The notes below the pieces were generated by a model. That model searched no databases. It had not been told where the DNA came from and saw only the letters and a list, made by a program, of their open reading frames with translations. Positions 18,454-27,848 of a stretch of 64,000 nt of DNA are shown in pieces (the stretch's first letter is position 1; the number at the start of each line of letters is the position of its first letter). The position numbers and the translations under genes were made by a program. Origin of the DNA: Raoultibacter massiliensis (lineage in GTDB: Bacteria; Actinomycetota; Coriobacteriia; Coriobacteriales; Eggerthellaceae); contig NZ_LT962671.1 in assembly GCF_900199545.1 (NCBI RefSeq), positions 2,265,509-2,329,508 on the forward strand. Reading direction: 5' to 3'.

Positions 18454-19038
18454 ATGGATTCAGAAACCGAACTCGAAAACCGCTTCGCCGACCTCATACC
18501 CGATTGGCTCGAGGCGCTGAAGACGATGGCCTCGCAGAGCGAAGCGTTCGATCTGCTCAACCATGGAGAAGGCCATGCCATGCTCCTGCTGCTCAAGTCC
18601 GATTCAGGGCTTTCAGCAGGCGAAATGAGCCAAGCCATGGGGATCACAACGGGACGCATGGCAAACATCTTGCGTCGCCTTGAGGAGAAAAGCCTTATCG
18701 ATCGGACGGTCGTCCCCTCGAACCGCAGAAAAGCCGTCATCACGCTCACCGAAGAAGGCCACGTCTATGCGACCGATCTGTCGGCGCACATGAAAAAACG
18801 CGCGGTTTCGGTACTCGAAGCACTCGGGCGCGACGACGCCGAAACGCTCATACGCATTTTGCGGAAGCTCGCTCGCGCCGTCCGCACCGACGATACGAGC
18901 GAGGCGGCAAGCCTCCTTGCCGAGCAAGCACCAGACGCATCCGGGCAATCGGCCGCGGCAAGCGCCGCGTCGACCGCCGCAGCCGCTGTCGCCGTAAGCG
19001 AATCCCCCAGCACAGCAGCACGCAATCGCAAACCGTAA
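18454..19038 (+). CDS. MarR-family transcriptional regulator with Ala/Ser-rich tail
   Basis: A 194-residue protein. Residues 20-140 form a MarR winged helix (HGEGHAMLLLLKSDSGLSAG; MGITTGRMANILRRLEEKSL as recognition helix; wing VPSNRRKAVITLTEEG). The final 45 residues are low-complexity Ala/Ser/Glu, beyond the usual 145-150 residue family length, and may be disordered. The ATG follows AGGA by about seven bases. The kefB-like antiporter gene starts 26 bases downstream on the same strand, so the two form an operon and the regulator probably responds to a stress that the antiporter relieves. The palindrome at 18417 is its likely own operator. Confidence 0.88.
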   Translation: MDSETELENRFADLIPDWLEALKTMASQSEAFDLLNHGEGHAMLLLLKSDSGLSAGEMSQAMGITTGRMANILRRLEEKSLIDRTVVPSNRRKAVITLTEEGHVYATDLSAHMKKRAVSVLEALGRDDAETLIRILRKLARAVRTDDTSEAASLLAEQAPDASGQSAAASAASTAAAAVAVSESPSTAARNRKP

Positions 19039-19064
19039 TCGAAATTCGAACCGAAGGAACCCGC

Positions 19065-21473
19065 ATGGAGCATATCCCCCAACTCGTCGCCGACCTCGCA
19101 CTGCTTCTGACCGTGGCCGCTGTGGTCACCATCGTCTGCAAGAAACTCAAACAGCCCCTCGTACTCGGCTACGTTATCGCGGGCTTCCTCATCAGCCCCG
19201 CCATAGGCTGGCTTCCCAACATATCCGACACCGAAAACATCTCAACCTGGTCGGAAATCGGCGTGATCTTCCTCATGTTCGGCCTTGGACTCGAATTCAG
19301 CATCGTCAAACTTTCAACGGTGGGCAAGCCGGCGATCATCACCGCCCTCGTTGAAATGGCCCTCATGATCGCAGCAGGCGTGGCATGCGGAACCCTGCTC
19401 GGCTGGTCGTTCTATACGAGCCTTTTCCTCGGCGGCATGCTCGCAATCTCCTCGACCACCATCATCGTGAAGGCGTTCGACGAGCTCGGACTCAAAGGGA
19501 AGAAATTCACCGAACTTGTATTCGGCGCGCTTGTCATCGAGGACATCGTGGGAATCTTCCTCATGGTATTCCTTTCGACCATCGCCGTCGGCTCGGCTGT
19601 CGATGGCGGCGAAGTCGCCCTCAAAATCAGCCAGATGGCCCTCTACCTGATCGTCTGGTTCGTTTTGAGCATCATCATCGTTCCAACCGTTCTCAAGAAA
19701 GTTGCCCAAGCGCTCAACGACGAGATCCTGCTCATCGTATCGATAGCGCTTTGCCTGTGCATGGTCGTGCTCGCCAACGCCATCGGATTCTCGGCTGCCC
19801 TCGGCGCGTTTCTCGCCGGCTCCATCCTTGCGGGAACCGTGCGTGCGCACCGCATCGAAGAGCTGTTCAAACCGATCAAAGATCTGTTCGGCGCCGTGTT
19901 CTTCGTTTCGGTCGGCATGCTCGTCTCGCCGGCGATGATCGTCCAGAACATCGGCCCCATCATCGCCATCACGCTCGTGACGCTCATCGGAAAACCGATC
20001 TTCAGCGGGCTTGGCGCACTGCTGTCGGGGCAATCGCTCAAAACGTCCACCAAGACGGGGTTGAGCCTCTCGCAGATCGGCGAGTTCTCGTTCATCATCG
20101 CCGCCCTCGGCGTATCGCTCGGCGTTACGGCTGATTTCCTTTATCCCGTCATCGTAGCGGTATCGGTCATCACAACGCTCACCACGCCGTTTTATATCAA
20201 GAACTCCGAGAGGGTCTACCGTCTGCTTGTGCGCGTATTGCCGCAAACGTTGCTCGATCGGCTTGAGAGGCGGGAGGAAAAAGCGGCCGACGAGAAGGAC
20301 GGCAACGTCTGGATCGACTACCTCAAGCGATGGGGCATGAAGGTGGCTCTAGTCGTGATCGCCGCTGTGGCGTCGGGCGAGCTTCTCTCCAACGTGGCGA
20401 AGCCGATGCTTTCGGGATTCGTTCTCGAACCCGCGTTGAGCATCGGCTTGTCTGCAATCGGCATTCTCATAACGGGCATCTTCATGTCGAACCTGTTTTA
20501 CAGCGGACGGAAAGGAGAATTCTGGATTCTTTGGGTCGAGAGCAAAAAGAACCATGCTCCCCTGCTCGCTCTCGCTGTGATCGGGATCATCGTCTCATGC
20601 GGCATGGTGATGTACATCGTCTTTCTGCTCGGGGGAGCGCGCACGCCCCTTTTCTTCGTGCTCGCTTTCGCCCTGACGTTCGTCCTCGCCCGCTCCCAGC
20701 GAATCCATTCGGGGTTCCTCAAGCTTGAAGCGAGCTTCATCGGAAATCTCAACGAAAGCATCCTCGCCGAACGCCAGGCTGAGCTGGATGACGAAGAACG
20801 GGCTTCGTGGGTGGAACGCCAACTCTATGTCGTGGAAGTCGAAACGACCAAAACGCTCATGCGAGGAGGAACCGAGCGCTCTGCCGACTACCTGTTCGGA
20901 CTCGCATACAACCTCGATCTCATCGCCATCGAGCGCGATGGCAAGATGGTCGGATCGAAAGACCTTCCCACGCTCACAAAGGAAGACTTGCGCCGACGGA
21001 TCAGCGATCCGAACGACGAACTCGGTATTCGAAAAGGAGACCTTCTGACCTTCTTGGGCGCAGAGGATGAAGTTGACGCCTATCTTCAAAAGCTGCTCAA
21101 GGAAGATCTGATCGACGATGAAGCCGAAGCCGCGAGCATCACGCTCGACGATTACCTCGCAAGCGGAAAGGCGAAAATCGACGCGTCCTGCCTCTCGTTC
21201 GCCATCGGCCCCGCAGCCTCGGAATTCAGGGGGCGAACCATCGCCTCGGTTGACCTCAGGGGCACCTATGGTTCGCTTGTAATCGCCATCGAGCACAATG
21301 CGCTCGTGAAGATAAAGCCCAGCCGCAACACCCGCTTCTCATCGGGCGATCGCGTATGGGTGCTCGCCGACAACGAGCTGTCGCAACCTCTCGTCGAGAA
21401 GATAGACGAGATCGAAGCAGATGCTACCCTTCGAGAAACCTTGTCCGCAGCGCTTCCGCTTTCTCGGGGGTGA
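19065..21473 (+). CDS. CPA2-family K+/Na+:H+ antiporter with C-terminal TrkA-C domains (KefB-like)
   Basis: An 802-residue membrane protein. Residues 1-385 are a Na_H_exchanger domain (QPLVLGYVIAGFLISP; FMFGLGLEFS; ISSTTIIVKAFDE; ALVIEDIVGIFLM). The ED pair in VIEDIVG and the GLSLSQIGEFSFI segment are typical of CPA2 carriers. Three or four further membrane segments follow (about 425-560), then cytoplasmic TrkA-C/RCK-like domains near 585-690 and 705-790 (SCLSFAIGPAASEFRGRTIA; GDRVWVLADN). There is no complete TrkA-N nucleotide fold, unlike E. coli KefB. AAGGAA precedes the ATG. Co-operonic with the marR gene. Its last 50 bases overlap tail-to-tail with the tyrosine phosphatase gene. Confidence 0.88.
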   Translation: MEHIPQLVADLALLLTVAAVVTIVCKKLKQPLVLGYVIAGFLISPAIGWLPNISDTENISTWSEIGVIFLMFGLGLEFSIVKLSTVGKPAIITALVEMALMIAAGVACGTLLGWSFYTSLFLGGMLAISSTTIIVKAFDELGLKGKKFTELVFGALVIEDIVGIFLMVFLSTIAVGSAVDGGEVALKISQMALYLIVWFVLSIIIVPTVLKKVAQALNDEILLIVSIALCLCMVVLANAIGFSAALGAFLAGSILAGTVRAHRIEELFKPIKDLFGAVFFVSVGMLVSPAMIVQNIGPIIAITLVTLIGKPIFSGLGALLSGQSLKTSTKTGLSLSQIGEFSFIIAALGVSLGVTADFLYPVIVAVSVITTLTTPFYIKNSERVYRLLVRVLPQTLLDRLERREEKAADEKDGNVWIDYLKRWGMKVALVVIAAVASGELLSNVAKPMLSGFVLEPALSIGLSAIGILITGIFMSNLFYSGRKGEFWILWVESKKNHAPLLALAVIGIIVSCGMVMYIVFLLGGARTPLFFVLAFALTFVLARSQRIHSGFLKLEASFIGNLNESILAERQAELDDEERASWVERQLYVVEVETTKTLMRGGTERSADYLFGLAYNLDLIAIERDGKMVGSKDLPTLTKEDLRRRISDPNDELGIRKGDLLTFLGAEDEVDAYLQKLLKEDLIDDEAEAASITLDDYLASGKAKIDASCLSFAIGPAASEFRGRTIASVDLRGTYGSLVIAIEHNALVKIKPSRNTRFSSGDRVWVLADNELSQPLVEKIDEIEADATLRETLSAALPLSRG

Positions 21474-22341
21474 TGCCAAGCGCTTCGCTCAGATACGCGT
21501 CAAGGCTCCCGTAGCGCTCTTCGACCGCCGAAAGCGCCGCTTGCAGAAAGCGCTCGTCGGCCGAATTGAGCACGCGCACGCCTTCATCGAGCTTGCCCGC
21601 CAAACCGTACGAAGAAAGCGAGTCGAGGATCTCTTGGGTGCGCGACTCCATGTACTTGTTGGTTGCAAGGTAATCGGCGACGATCAGCTCGCGGGACACG
21701 CCGAGCACGTGGAGCAGCAGAACAGCCGCAAGGCCGGCTCGGTCTTTCCCCGCCGAACAATGCCACAGCACCGAACCTGGACGCGCGCCCGCATCGTCGC
21801 CTTCGACAGAATCGCCGCCAACGGATGGCTCGCCCTTAAGGAGCTCGTCGAAAAACCGCGCGTACCCGCGAGCGCTCGTCTCATCGAGCAGCATGCTCGG
21901 ATAGATCTCGATCATCAGCCCAGCTGGATCGGAATCGATCGCCTTCATTGCCTTGAGCAGCCCTTTGACACCGCCCTCTCGCGTGATGCCGAGCGCCTGG
22001 GTATTGAGAATCGGAATATCGAGAAACTCGACGCCTTCGAACAGGTCTTCGGGATCAGGGCTCTTGAGGCGCTCTTCCTCGGTCCTCAGGTCGATGACCT
22101 TCGCAAGCCGATACTCGTCGATGAGGGCGGCGGCATCATGTTCGGTCGCACTGGCAAGGGCTCCCGAACGTATGAGCATCTTGCGCCTGATCGCCCGGCC
22201 ATCTTGGGTTTTCATTCCGCCAAGATCGCGTGTGTTCGAAAGGCCCTCGAGCTCGATATGGCCGTCATCATCGACGAGCGCCCCATCGGGCAAAGCGTCT
22301 TCTTCGAACTCGATGCCTTCCATCGTCGGTATCCGGTCCAT
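21424..22341 (-). CDS. tyrosine-protein phosphatase (PtpB/Y_phosphatase3 type)
   Basis: A 305-residue protein with the CX5R catalytic loop HCSAGKDRAG and the family start LEGLSNTRDLGGMKTQDGRAI, then RSGALASATEHD and KVIDLRTEEE. This is the atypical phosphatase family that includes mycobacterial PtpB, active on phosphotyrosine, phosphoserine and phosphoinositides. The frame is open further upstream, but ATG 22341 is preferred because GAAGGG precedes it and the extra N-terminal residues look like no protein. The M20 dipeptidase gene lies upstream on the same strand, and the 3' end overlaps the antiporter gene convergently by 50 bases. Confidence 0.88.
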   Translation of the reverse strand: MDRIPTMEGIEFEEDALPDGALVDDDGHIELEGLSNTRDLGGMKTQDGRAIRRKMLIRSGALASATEHDAAALIDEYRLAKVIDLRTEEERLKSPDPEDLFEGVEFLDIPILNTQALGITREGGVKGLLKAMKAIDSDPAGLMIEIYPSMLLDETSARGYARFFDELLKGEPSVGGDSVEGDDAGARPGSVLWHCSAGKDRAGLAAVLLLHVLGVSRELIVADYLATNKYMESRTQEILDSLSSYGLAGKLDEGVRVLNSADERFLQAALSAVEERYGSLDAYLSEALGITPEKAEALRTRFLEG

Positions 22342-22469
22342 CGGCAGTCCCTTCTCGTTACGGCAGCGCCGTTTGCACTGCAAACAACCTGCGCCATCGG
22401 TACAAAGCAAAACACGCGCCGAGACAGCCGGCAAAACCCAGCCGACCCGGCGCGTACTAAAGCCCGCTA

Positions 22470-23873
22470 TCAAAAATCAAGCTTCATGAGCCTGTCTATC
22501 GTGAGGATGTAGATCTTGAGCGCCGTTTTGAGCATGTCCTCGCTCACGCCTTCGTTTGCACTGTGCTCGCCTGCAATCCAATCGGGATGATCGAGCCAAG
22601 GCATGTTCGGCCCGAAGCTCGCGCCTGAAGTGAATTCGCGTGCGTAGGTGCCGCCGCCGATCGTAAACGGCTTTTCATGCATGCCGGTCGCGTCGTTGAA
22701 GGAATCGAGCAGCGCCTGGATCATCGGCGAATCGGGCTCCACCAAGAAAGGCACCATCAGAAGCGTGTTGTCGAACTCAGCGCCGATTTCCCTCGCGCGC
22801 GAACCGAGCTTTTCGATAAGCTCGTCGGAGGTGATCGAAGTGGGATAGCGAATGTCGATCGTCTGAACGATGCGGTCGCCGTCCTTCTCAACCGTGCCGC
22901 CGATAAGCGTGAGCGGTCCGAAGTGCTCGTCGGAGGTCTTCACGCCCACGCCGCTTCCGTCGGATGCGGAAAGCAGATCGTGCTGCAGCTGCAAAAACGC
23001 CCGCTCGTCTTCGGAGCAGAGATCGTGCTCGAGCAGGTAATCGACAATGAGCCCGATCGCATTGATCGTGCCTTCGGGCTTGGAGGCATGCCCGCCGATG
23101 CCTTGGGCGTCGAGTCGGGCATTGCCGTTCGCATCGGATACGGTGATGCGATCGGTGCCGGCAAGCTTTGAGGGATCGGCCTTCACGATGGCATAGGCTT
23201 CAGAGGGAACCGCGTTGGTCGCGTTTCCTCCCCCGAAATCGACGATCATGGCGTCGCCGCCCATCGGCATGCTTTCAAAGCGGCCGTCGAACCCGCCTTT
23301 CTCGCCGTAGCACACGGGGAAATCGGCATCGGGCGTGAACACGAAAGCGGGATCGGCGACGTGCTCGCGATAGTACGCGACGTCGCGCATGCCGCTTTCC
23401 TCGTTGCCGCCCATGATCATGCGGATCGTATAGGGCAGCTCGATCCCGTGCTTCGGAAAGAAGTGCATGGCGTACATGGCAACGACGCTCGGGCCTTTGT
23501 CATCGAGAACGCCGCGACCGATCAGGTAGCCGTCTTTGCGCGTTACCTGGAACGGCTCGAAGTTCCAGCCCGAACCGGCGGGCACAACGTCAAGATGGCC
23601 GATGATGCCGATCTGGGTATCGCTCTTGCCGGGAAGATCGGCAAAGGCAATGTGCCCATCCATGTTCGTCGCATCGTAACCGAGCTTTTCGGCGAGCGCG
23701 ACGCCCGCTTTCAACGCCTCGGCAGGACCGGGGCCATACGGTGCGCCTGGTGCGGCGCTGTCCAAATCCTCGGTGCTCGGGATGCGCACCAGCGTGTCGA
23801 TGTCCTCGACGACCTGTTCCCAAACCTCATCGATATACGCATCGATTTTGGCGCCCAGCTCTTCATGCTCCAT
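22470..23873 (-). CDS. Sapep/PepV-family M20 dipeptidase
   Basis: A 467-residue metallopeptidase of the M20A Sapep/PepV type. Ligand motifs are in place: GHLDVVPAG (His), GRGVLDDKGP (bridging Asp), GGNEESG (catalytic Glu and ligand Glu), TPDADFPVCYGEKG (Asp), and the late WIAGEHSANEG (His). The lid domain includes GIGGHASKPEGTINA. It cleaves dipeptides in the cytoplasm, supplying amino acids. The start at 23873 is set by AGGAGG five bases before ATG; an upstream frame adds ten residues without support. It is followed by the tyrosine phosphatase gene after about 130 bases on the same strand. Confidence 0.92.
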   Translation of the reverse strand: MEHEELGAKIDAYIDEVWEQVVEDIDTLVRIPSTEDLDSAAPGAPYGPGPAEALKAGVALAEKLGYDATNMDGHIAFADLPGKSDTQIGIIGHLDVVPAGSGWNFEPFQVTRKDGYLIGRGVLDDKGPSVVAMYAMHFFPKHGIELPYTIRMIMGGNEESGMRDVAYYREHVADPAFVFTPDADFPVCYGEKGGFDGRFESMPMGGDAMIVDFGGGNATNAVPSEAYAIVKADPSKLAGTDRITVSDANGNARLDAQGIGGHASKPEGTINAIGLIVDYLLEHDLCSEDERAFLQLQHDLLSASDGSGVGVKTSDEHFGPLTLIGGTVEKDGDRIVQTIDIRYPTSITSDELIEKLGSRAREIGAEFDNTLLMVPFLVEPDSPMIQALLDSFNDATGMHEKPFTIGGGTYAREFTSGASFGPNMPWLDHPDWIAGEHSANEGVSEDMLKTALKIYILTIDRLMKLDF

Positions 23874-23937
23874 GCCGACCTCCTGTCGCATTTGTCTGCA
23901 CATCGCAAGGAATAAACCATGCAGACCTCGATTCTTC

Positions 23938-23966
23938 TTGGCGGCAGCTCGCGCTTCCGCTATAAT
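23938..23966 (+). promoter_or_regulatory. tRNA-Leu promoter
   Basis: TTGGCG (23938-23943) and TATAAT (23961-23966) with a 17-base spacer, ending 10 bases before the tRNA. Confidence 0.75.
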
Positions 23967-23976
23967 CTCTGCTTGC

Positions 23977-24060
23977 GCCCGAGTGGCGGAATGGCAGACG
24001 CGGCGGTCTCAAAAACCGTTGTCGAAAGACGTGCGAGTTCGACTCTCGCCTCGGGCACCA
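23977..24060 (+). tRNA. tRNA-Leu, anticodon CAA
   Basis: An 84-base class II tRNA with encoded CCA. The acceptor arms GCCCGAG (23977-23983) and CTCGGGC (24050-24056) pair fully. The anticodon arm has a 7-base loop CTCAAAA, giving anticodon CAA for UUG codons. A long variable arm and the GTTCGA T-loop confirm leucine type. No mobile element is attached to its 3' end. Confidence 0.95.
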
Positions 24061-24163
24061 TACCGCACATGCACGAACCCGTTCGAGACGTCAACGCTCG
24101 GCGGGTTCGCTTGGTTCAGAAGCATGTCTCTACCTCAAACCGCCTCGAAACCGCTTGAATGCA

Positions 24164-24190
24164 AGCAGCCCCGCTCGGGGGCTGCTGCTT
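24164..24190 (+). terminator. hairpin between tRNA-Leu and serpin genes
   Basis: AGCAGCCCC (24164-24172) and GGGGCTGCT (24177-24185) form a stem with a 4-base loop and CTTATTA after it. It could end the tRNA transcript and, read the other way, the serpin transcript. Confidence 0.6.
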
Positions 24191-24259
24191 ATTATGCGTC
24201 GCGCTTTGCGCGCATGCCTCTTTTGTTGCCGAGATGCAACGCGCCGTTGCGCGCCGGCG

Positions 24260-25594
24260 CTATGCGCTTGCTGCAGGGTTCTCGCACACGCCAATGAAGA
24301 GCGGGACGCCCTGGGACGAGCGGATCTCGAACAGGAACGGGCGATCGAGCGTGAAATCGATCTCCTTGAGGTTATCGGGCGCAGCGGACATCTCCGAAAT
24401 GCCGATATCGGTATACGCGCTCGCCTCCGCGCCGTTTTCATCCCACATGATGTAGCTCTCCTGCTTGATATGGGAAATGTAAGCGGGCGTCGAAGTGAGG
24501 TTCGAGAAATCCGCCTCATCGGAAAACGGCGTTTTCATGCCGAGTTCTTCGAGCGGCGCAATCAGATCGAAAGAGGCATCGAACGTCGTCTTGGGCACTG
24601 TGTAGGTGATGTATCCGAAGTCGTCGGCTTCGGAGGTAAACGCATCTTCGAGCAGCTGCCCATCGGCAAGGATGTCGGTTGTGCTCACCCCTTCGGCGGG
24701 AAGCACGAACGACATGGTCGCTCCCCCGACGAAATCAAGGCTCGCACGCGTGTAGGTGTCGGTCTGCACGAACTCGCGCGGCTTGTCGATCCGCTGCACC
24801 ATGAACTCGGCAGCCGCATCGCCTTGCATGCCGTGGAACACGTCTTCTTTGGTGTTTGACGCGTCGAACTGGTTCGACCAGCTGCCCTTGAAATACACGG
24901 TGTTGATAATCGAAAGCAGCTGATCGCTCGTTGTATTCACCTCGGGCTCGATCGTGCCGTTCGTGTTCGCGGCGATCCAGTTGGCGATTGCGGCATCGGC
25001 ATCGGCCGTACCGAACTCGACCGAAAACGGCGTCGCATAGAACTGACGCGTAGCAACGTCGATGAAGCCCTGCTCGAACTCGTCGCCCTCGCGCATCCAG
25101 ATGGAATTGGCGAGATCGATTTTCGAAAACGGATCGCCGTACAGCACGCGGAACAGGTTGCCCAGCTCGGTCGGCACCGCCGACGGGTCGGGAGCGCCCA
25201 AAACCGCGTTCATCTCATCGGCGGTCTGTCCCGCCGCCCCCTGCGTGGCAAGGGCGAGCGCATAGTACAGGCTGATGGGCGAATACGTGCTGTTCTCCGT
25301 TTCCTTCCCCAGCACCGCCGAGGCGGTTTTGTACGAGAACCCGGAAAGCGATTCGACGAACGCGGGGTCGATCGGATTCTCGTCGAGCGTGTTCAGCCAT
25401 GCCTCGCCATCATCTTCATCGGGCGTCTCGGGAAACGTCGGCACTGCAACGGCGTGCGCATCCGCCTCCGAAGAAGGAACCCCGCCGGATGGCGCTTCGC
25501 CCTGTCCGTTTTGCCCGCCCCCCGCGCAGGCAGCCAGCATAAGCGCGCCGGCAACGCAGGCAATCGCCCCCAGCACGAGTAAACGTCGTTTCAT
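24260..25594 (-). CDS. serpin-family serine protease inhibitor lipoprotein
   Basis: A 444-residue serpin. Residues 1-22 are a lipoprotein signal with lipobox LAAC, so it is anchored outside the cell. The serpin core starts near residue 75 (FSYKTASAVLGKETENSTYSP), with NTVYFKGSW and the final DRPFLFEIRSSQGVPLFIG. The reactive-centre hinge is ENGAEASAYTDIGI; counting 15 positions from the conserved Gly gives Met-Ser as P1-P1'. Serpins trap serine proteases by a suicide mechanism, and gut bacterial ones are thought to block host neutrophil or pancreatic elastase. ATG 25594 was chosen for GGGAG eight bases upstream; an upstream frame adds 25 unlikely residues. Single gene, after the YaaA gene on the same strand. 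Confidence 0.93.
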   Translation of the reverse strand: MKRRLLVLGAIACVAGALMLAACAGGGQNGQGEAPSGGVPSSEADAHAVAVPTFPETPDEDDGEAWLNTLDENPIDPAFVESLSGFSYKTASAVLGKETENSTYSPISLYYALALATQGAAGQTADEMNAVLGAPDPSAVPTELGNLFRVLYGDPFSKIDLANSIWMREGDEFEQGFIDVATRQFYATPFSVEFGTADADAAIANWIAANTNGTIEPEVNTTSDQLLSIINTVYFKGSWSNQFDASNTKEDVFHGMQGDAAAEFMVQRIDKPREFVQTDTYTRASLDFVGGATMSFVLPAEGVSTTDILADGQLLEDAFTSEADDFGYITYTVPKTTFDASFDLIAPLEELGMKTPFSDEADFSNLTSTPAYISHIKQESYIMWDENGAEASAYTDIGISEMSAAPDNLKEIDFTLDRPFLFEIRSSQGVPLFIGVCENPAASA

Positions 25595-25775
25595 TCGCAT
25601 GCTCCCTTCGAACACAGGTCGGCCCCATCGGAGCCTTCCGCTTCCGCGCCGCATCGCCTCCCATGCCATGCCGGCGTCGTCTTTGCAGTATAGCGATGAG
25701 CCGCCGAACAGAGAGATCGCGTTGCTCAGCCGTCATTGCTGCTACGTATACGAACCAGCCGTCGAAACTGTCGGA

Positions 25776-26540
25776 CTATCTTCTGCTTTCCTCGAAAATA
25801 AACGTATTCTCATCGGAAAGATCGGGACGGTACCGATAGCCCGCCACATCGAACGCACGCAGATCTCCCAGCGTTGCGATTTCGTTTTCAGCGCACCAGC
25901 GAACCATCGAACCGCGTGCGGCCTTCGCTGCCGTCGCCCGCTGCAAAAGGCTGCCGTCTTCGCGCACGCGGCCGAACAGGCACGTTACCGCCTTCACGCC
26001 AAGCGATCCGGCATAGGGGAGCACCGCCTTGGCATACTCAACCGACGCGAGATTCACAAGCGAATCGGTCTCTTCCGCAAGCGCGCGAGCCAGCTCGTCG
26101 CCCCAAAAGCCGTACACATCGGACGAATCCCCCACCGAAAGTTTGGCCTGCATTTCAAGTCGGTACGGCACCACGCCGTCGAACGGCCGCAAGATGCCGT
26201 AGAATCCCGAAAGGATGCGCAGATGCTCCTGCACGTAAGCCAACTGCGATTCCTCCATGACGCAGGGCGCCAGGTGCTGGTACTGAATGCCCTCGTAGGA
26301 GAACACGGCCGGAGAAAGCGCGCAGGCCTTCCCCCGCACATCCATCGTACGGAAGCGATCGTAGTTAAGGCTCGTCAGGGCATCGCTTGTTTTCCAGAGC
26401 TTTTGCGCCTCGTCGTAGGACAGCTCCCGAATGGCATGCATCAGCTCTTCGGCGCGACTGACGAACCGGGGAAGATCCTTCCACGCAAACACATCGTCAG
26501 CGACGTTCATCTTCTTCGCCGGTGCCACGATAAACTTCAC
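25776..26540 (-). CDS. yaaA: YaaA-family peroxide stress protein (DUF328/UPF0246)
   Basis: A 254-residue cytoplasmic protein with family signatures IVAPAKKM at the start, FSYEGIQYQHL, LRILSGFYGILRPFDGVVPYRLEM (read here in two parts) and NLASVEYAKAV. E. coli YaaA lowers free iron and protects DNA under peroxide stress. The start is GTG 26540, with GGAGG four bases before it; the longer upstream frame has no ribosome site. It lies 114 bases after the ABC permease gene on the same strand and may be its last co-transcribed member. Confidence 0.92.
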   Translation of the reverse strand: MKFIVAPAKKMNVADDVFAWKDLPRFVSRAEELMHAIRELSYDEAQKLWKTSDALTSLNYDRFRTMDVRGKACALSPAVFSYEGIQYQHLAPCVMEESQLAYVQEHLRILSGFYGILRPFDGVVPYRLEMQAKLSVGDSSDVYGFWGDELARALAEETDSLVNLASVEYAKAVLPYAGSLGVKAVTCLFGRVREDGSLLQRATAAKAARGSMVRWCAENEIATLGDLRAFDVAGYRYRPDLSDENTFIFEESRR

Positions 26541-26654
26541 GATGCCTCCGAATCGTCGTCTTTCGAACAGACTCGCGAAGCACGATACCACATTCCGCGC
26601 ACCCGAACGAAGGGCGCCCGAAACGCCCCGGTCCGCTCCAATGCGCACGACGCC

Positions 26655-27848
26655 CTACTGGTAGCGAAGCGACTCCACTGGATCGAGCTTGGCGGCGCGG
26701 CGCGCGGGATAGTATCCGAACACGATGCCGATGAGCACGCAAACCCCCACGGCGCCCAAAATCACGGGAAGCGAGACGGCGGGCACGACCGTCATGCCCG
26801 GTTGCATGGCGCCCACCACCGCACCGAGCCCCCATGCGCCCAGCAGTCCGATGACGATGCCGATCACACCGCCGATCACGCAGAGCATGATGGCTTCGAG
26901 CAAGAATTGCTTCGTGATGTCGCGTCTGCGCGCTCCAAGCGATTTGCGCAGGCCGATCTCGCGTATGCGCTCCGTCACATTGGTCAGCATCATGTTCATG
27001 ATGCCCACGCCGCCGACGAACAGGGAGATCGATGCCACCGACCCCATGAGCAACGAGAAGGACGCCATGGTCGTTTCCATCTCCTTGATGATCGAATCGA
27101 ACGAGAACACGTACACGTCCTCTTCGCCCGAAAGCCCGAAATAGCGCGCCACCGTCGATGTGGTCGCAGCAACGACCGTTTCGATATCGGCACCCTCGCG
27201 CACGAAACCGGTGATCTGCATATAGCCCCCCATGGCACCCAAGCGCTGCACGGCCGTTGAGAACGGAACGTAGATCGTAGTGCCGTACGACATGAGCGTC
27301 GAAGATTGCAGCACGCCGATAACCTGGTAATCGTCGTTGCCGAGGCGGATGGTCTGACCGATTGCCTGCGCTTCGGCGCTGCCGAACACCTCTTTGATGG
27401 AATTCTGGTCGATCAGCACGTAGCGCGCGCCGCTTTTCTCCTCGCTTTCGGTGAAGAACCTGCCCGCCGCAAGCGTCGATCCGTTGGCGACGAAGTACTC
27501 GGGCTTCACGCAGTAAACCGTCGAATTCTCAACGGTGGTCGTCGCCGTGCCGACCGTCGTTCCGATTTGGGTCGAGCCCGTGATGAACTCGTAATCGGGC
27601 ATCATCTGCTCGAGCGCGTCAAGATCGTCGAACGTGATTTCACGCGGAGAATTCACGCTGATCGCGACCTGACGGGCCTGCGCGAATCCGAGCTCGCCCA
27701 TGAGCGTGTTCTGGATGCCGCCTATGAGCGAGGTCATCGCGATCACCGCCGAAATGCCGATAACGATGCCGAGGATGGTGAGAAACGACCGGCCCTTGTT
27801 CGCAGCAAGCGCATACCAGGTTTCGTATAGAAGGTCCCCGAGCTTCAT
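26655..27848 (-). CDS. MacB-type ABC transporter permease
   Basis: A 397-residue protein with an N-terminal TM (GRSFLTILGIVIGISAVIAM), a large extracytoplasmic MacB_PCD domain (about 45-235), and three C-terminal FtsX TMs with the motif GIMNMMLTNVTERIREIGLRK (cut here at 21, read as GIMNMML then TERIREIGLRKSLGA). It ends ARRAAKLDPVESLRYQ. Such permeases do not carry substrate through the membrane themselves but drive extrusion mechanically. Its start overlaps the ATPase stop by four bases (ATGA), so the two are translationally coupled. Third gene of the adaptor-ATPase-permease operon. Confidence 0.92.
   Translation of the reverse strand: MKLGDLLYETWYALAANKGRSFLTILGIVIGISAVIAMTSLIGGIQNTLMGELGFAQARQVAISVNSPREITFDDLDALEQMMPDYEFITGSTQIGTTVGTATTTVENSTVYCVKPEYFVANGSTLAAGRFFTESEEKSGARYVLIDQNSIKEVFGSAEAQAIGQTIRLGNDDYQVIGVLQSSTLMSYGTTIYVPFSTAVQRLGAMGGYMQITGFVREGADIETVVAATTSTVARYFGLSGEEDVYVFSFDSIIKEMETTMASFSLLMGSVASISLFVGGVGIMNMMLTNVTERIREIGLRKSLGARRRDITKQFLLEAIMLCVIGGVIGIVIGLLGAWGLGAVVGAMQPGMTVVPAVSLPVILGAVGVCVLIGIVFGYYPARRAAKLDPVESLRYQ

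Noticed and set aside
23977..24060. tRNA-Leu as an integration site
   Set aside because: No integrase, no repeated 3' tRNA end and no composition change follows; the neighbours are ordinary genes.
25275..27260. Open frame of 661 codons on the plus strand across serpin, YaaA and permease genes
   Set aside because: It spans three recognised minus-strand genes and their gaps; composition is that of a high-GC shadow.
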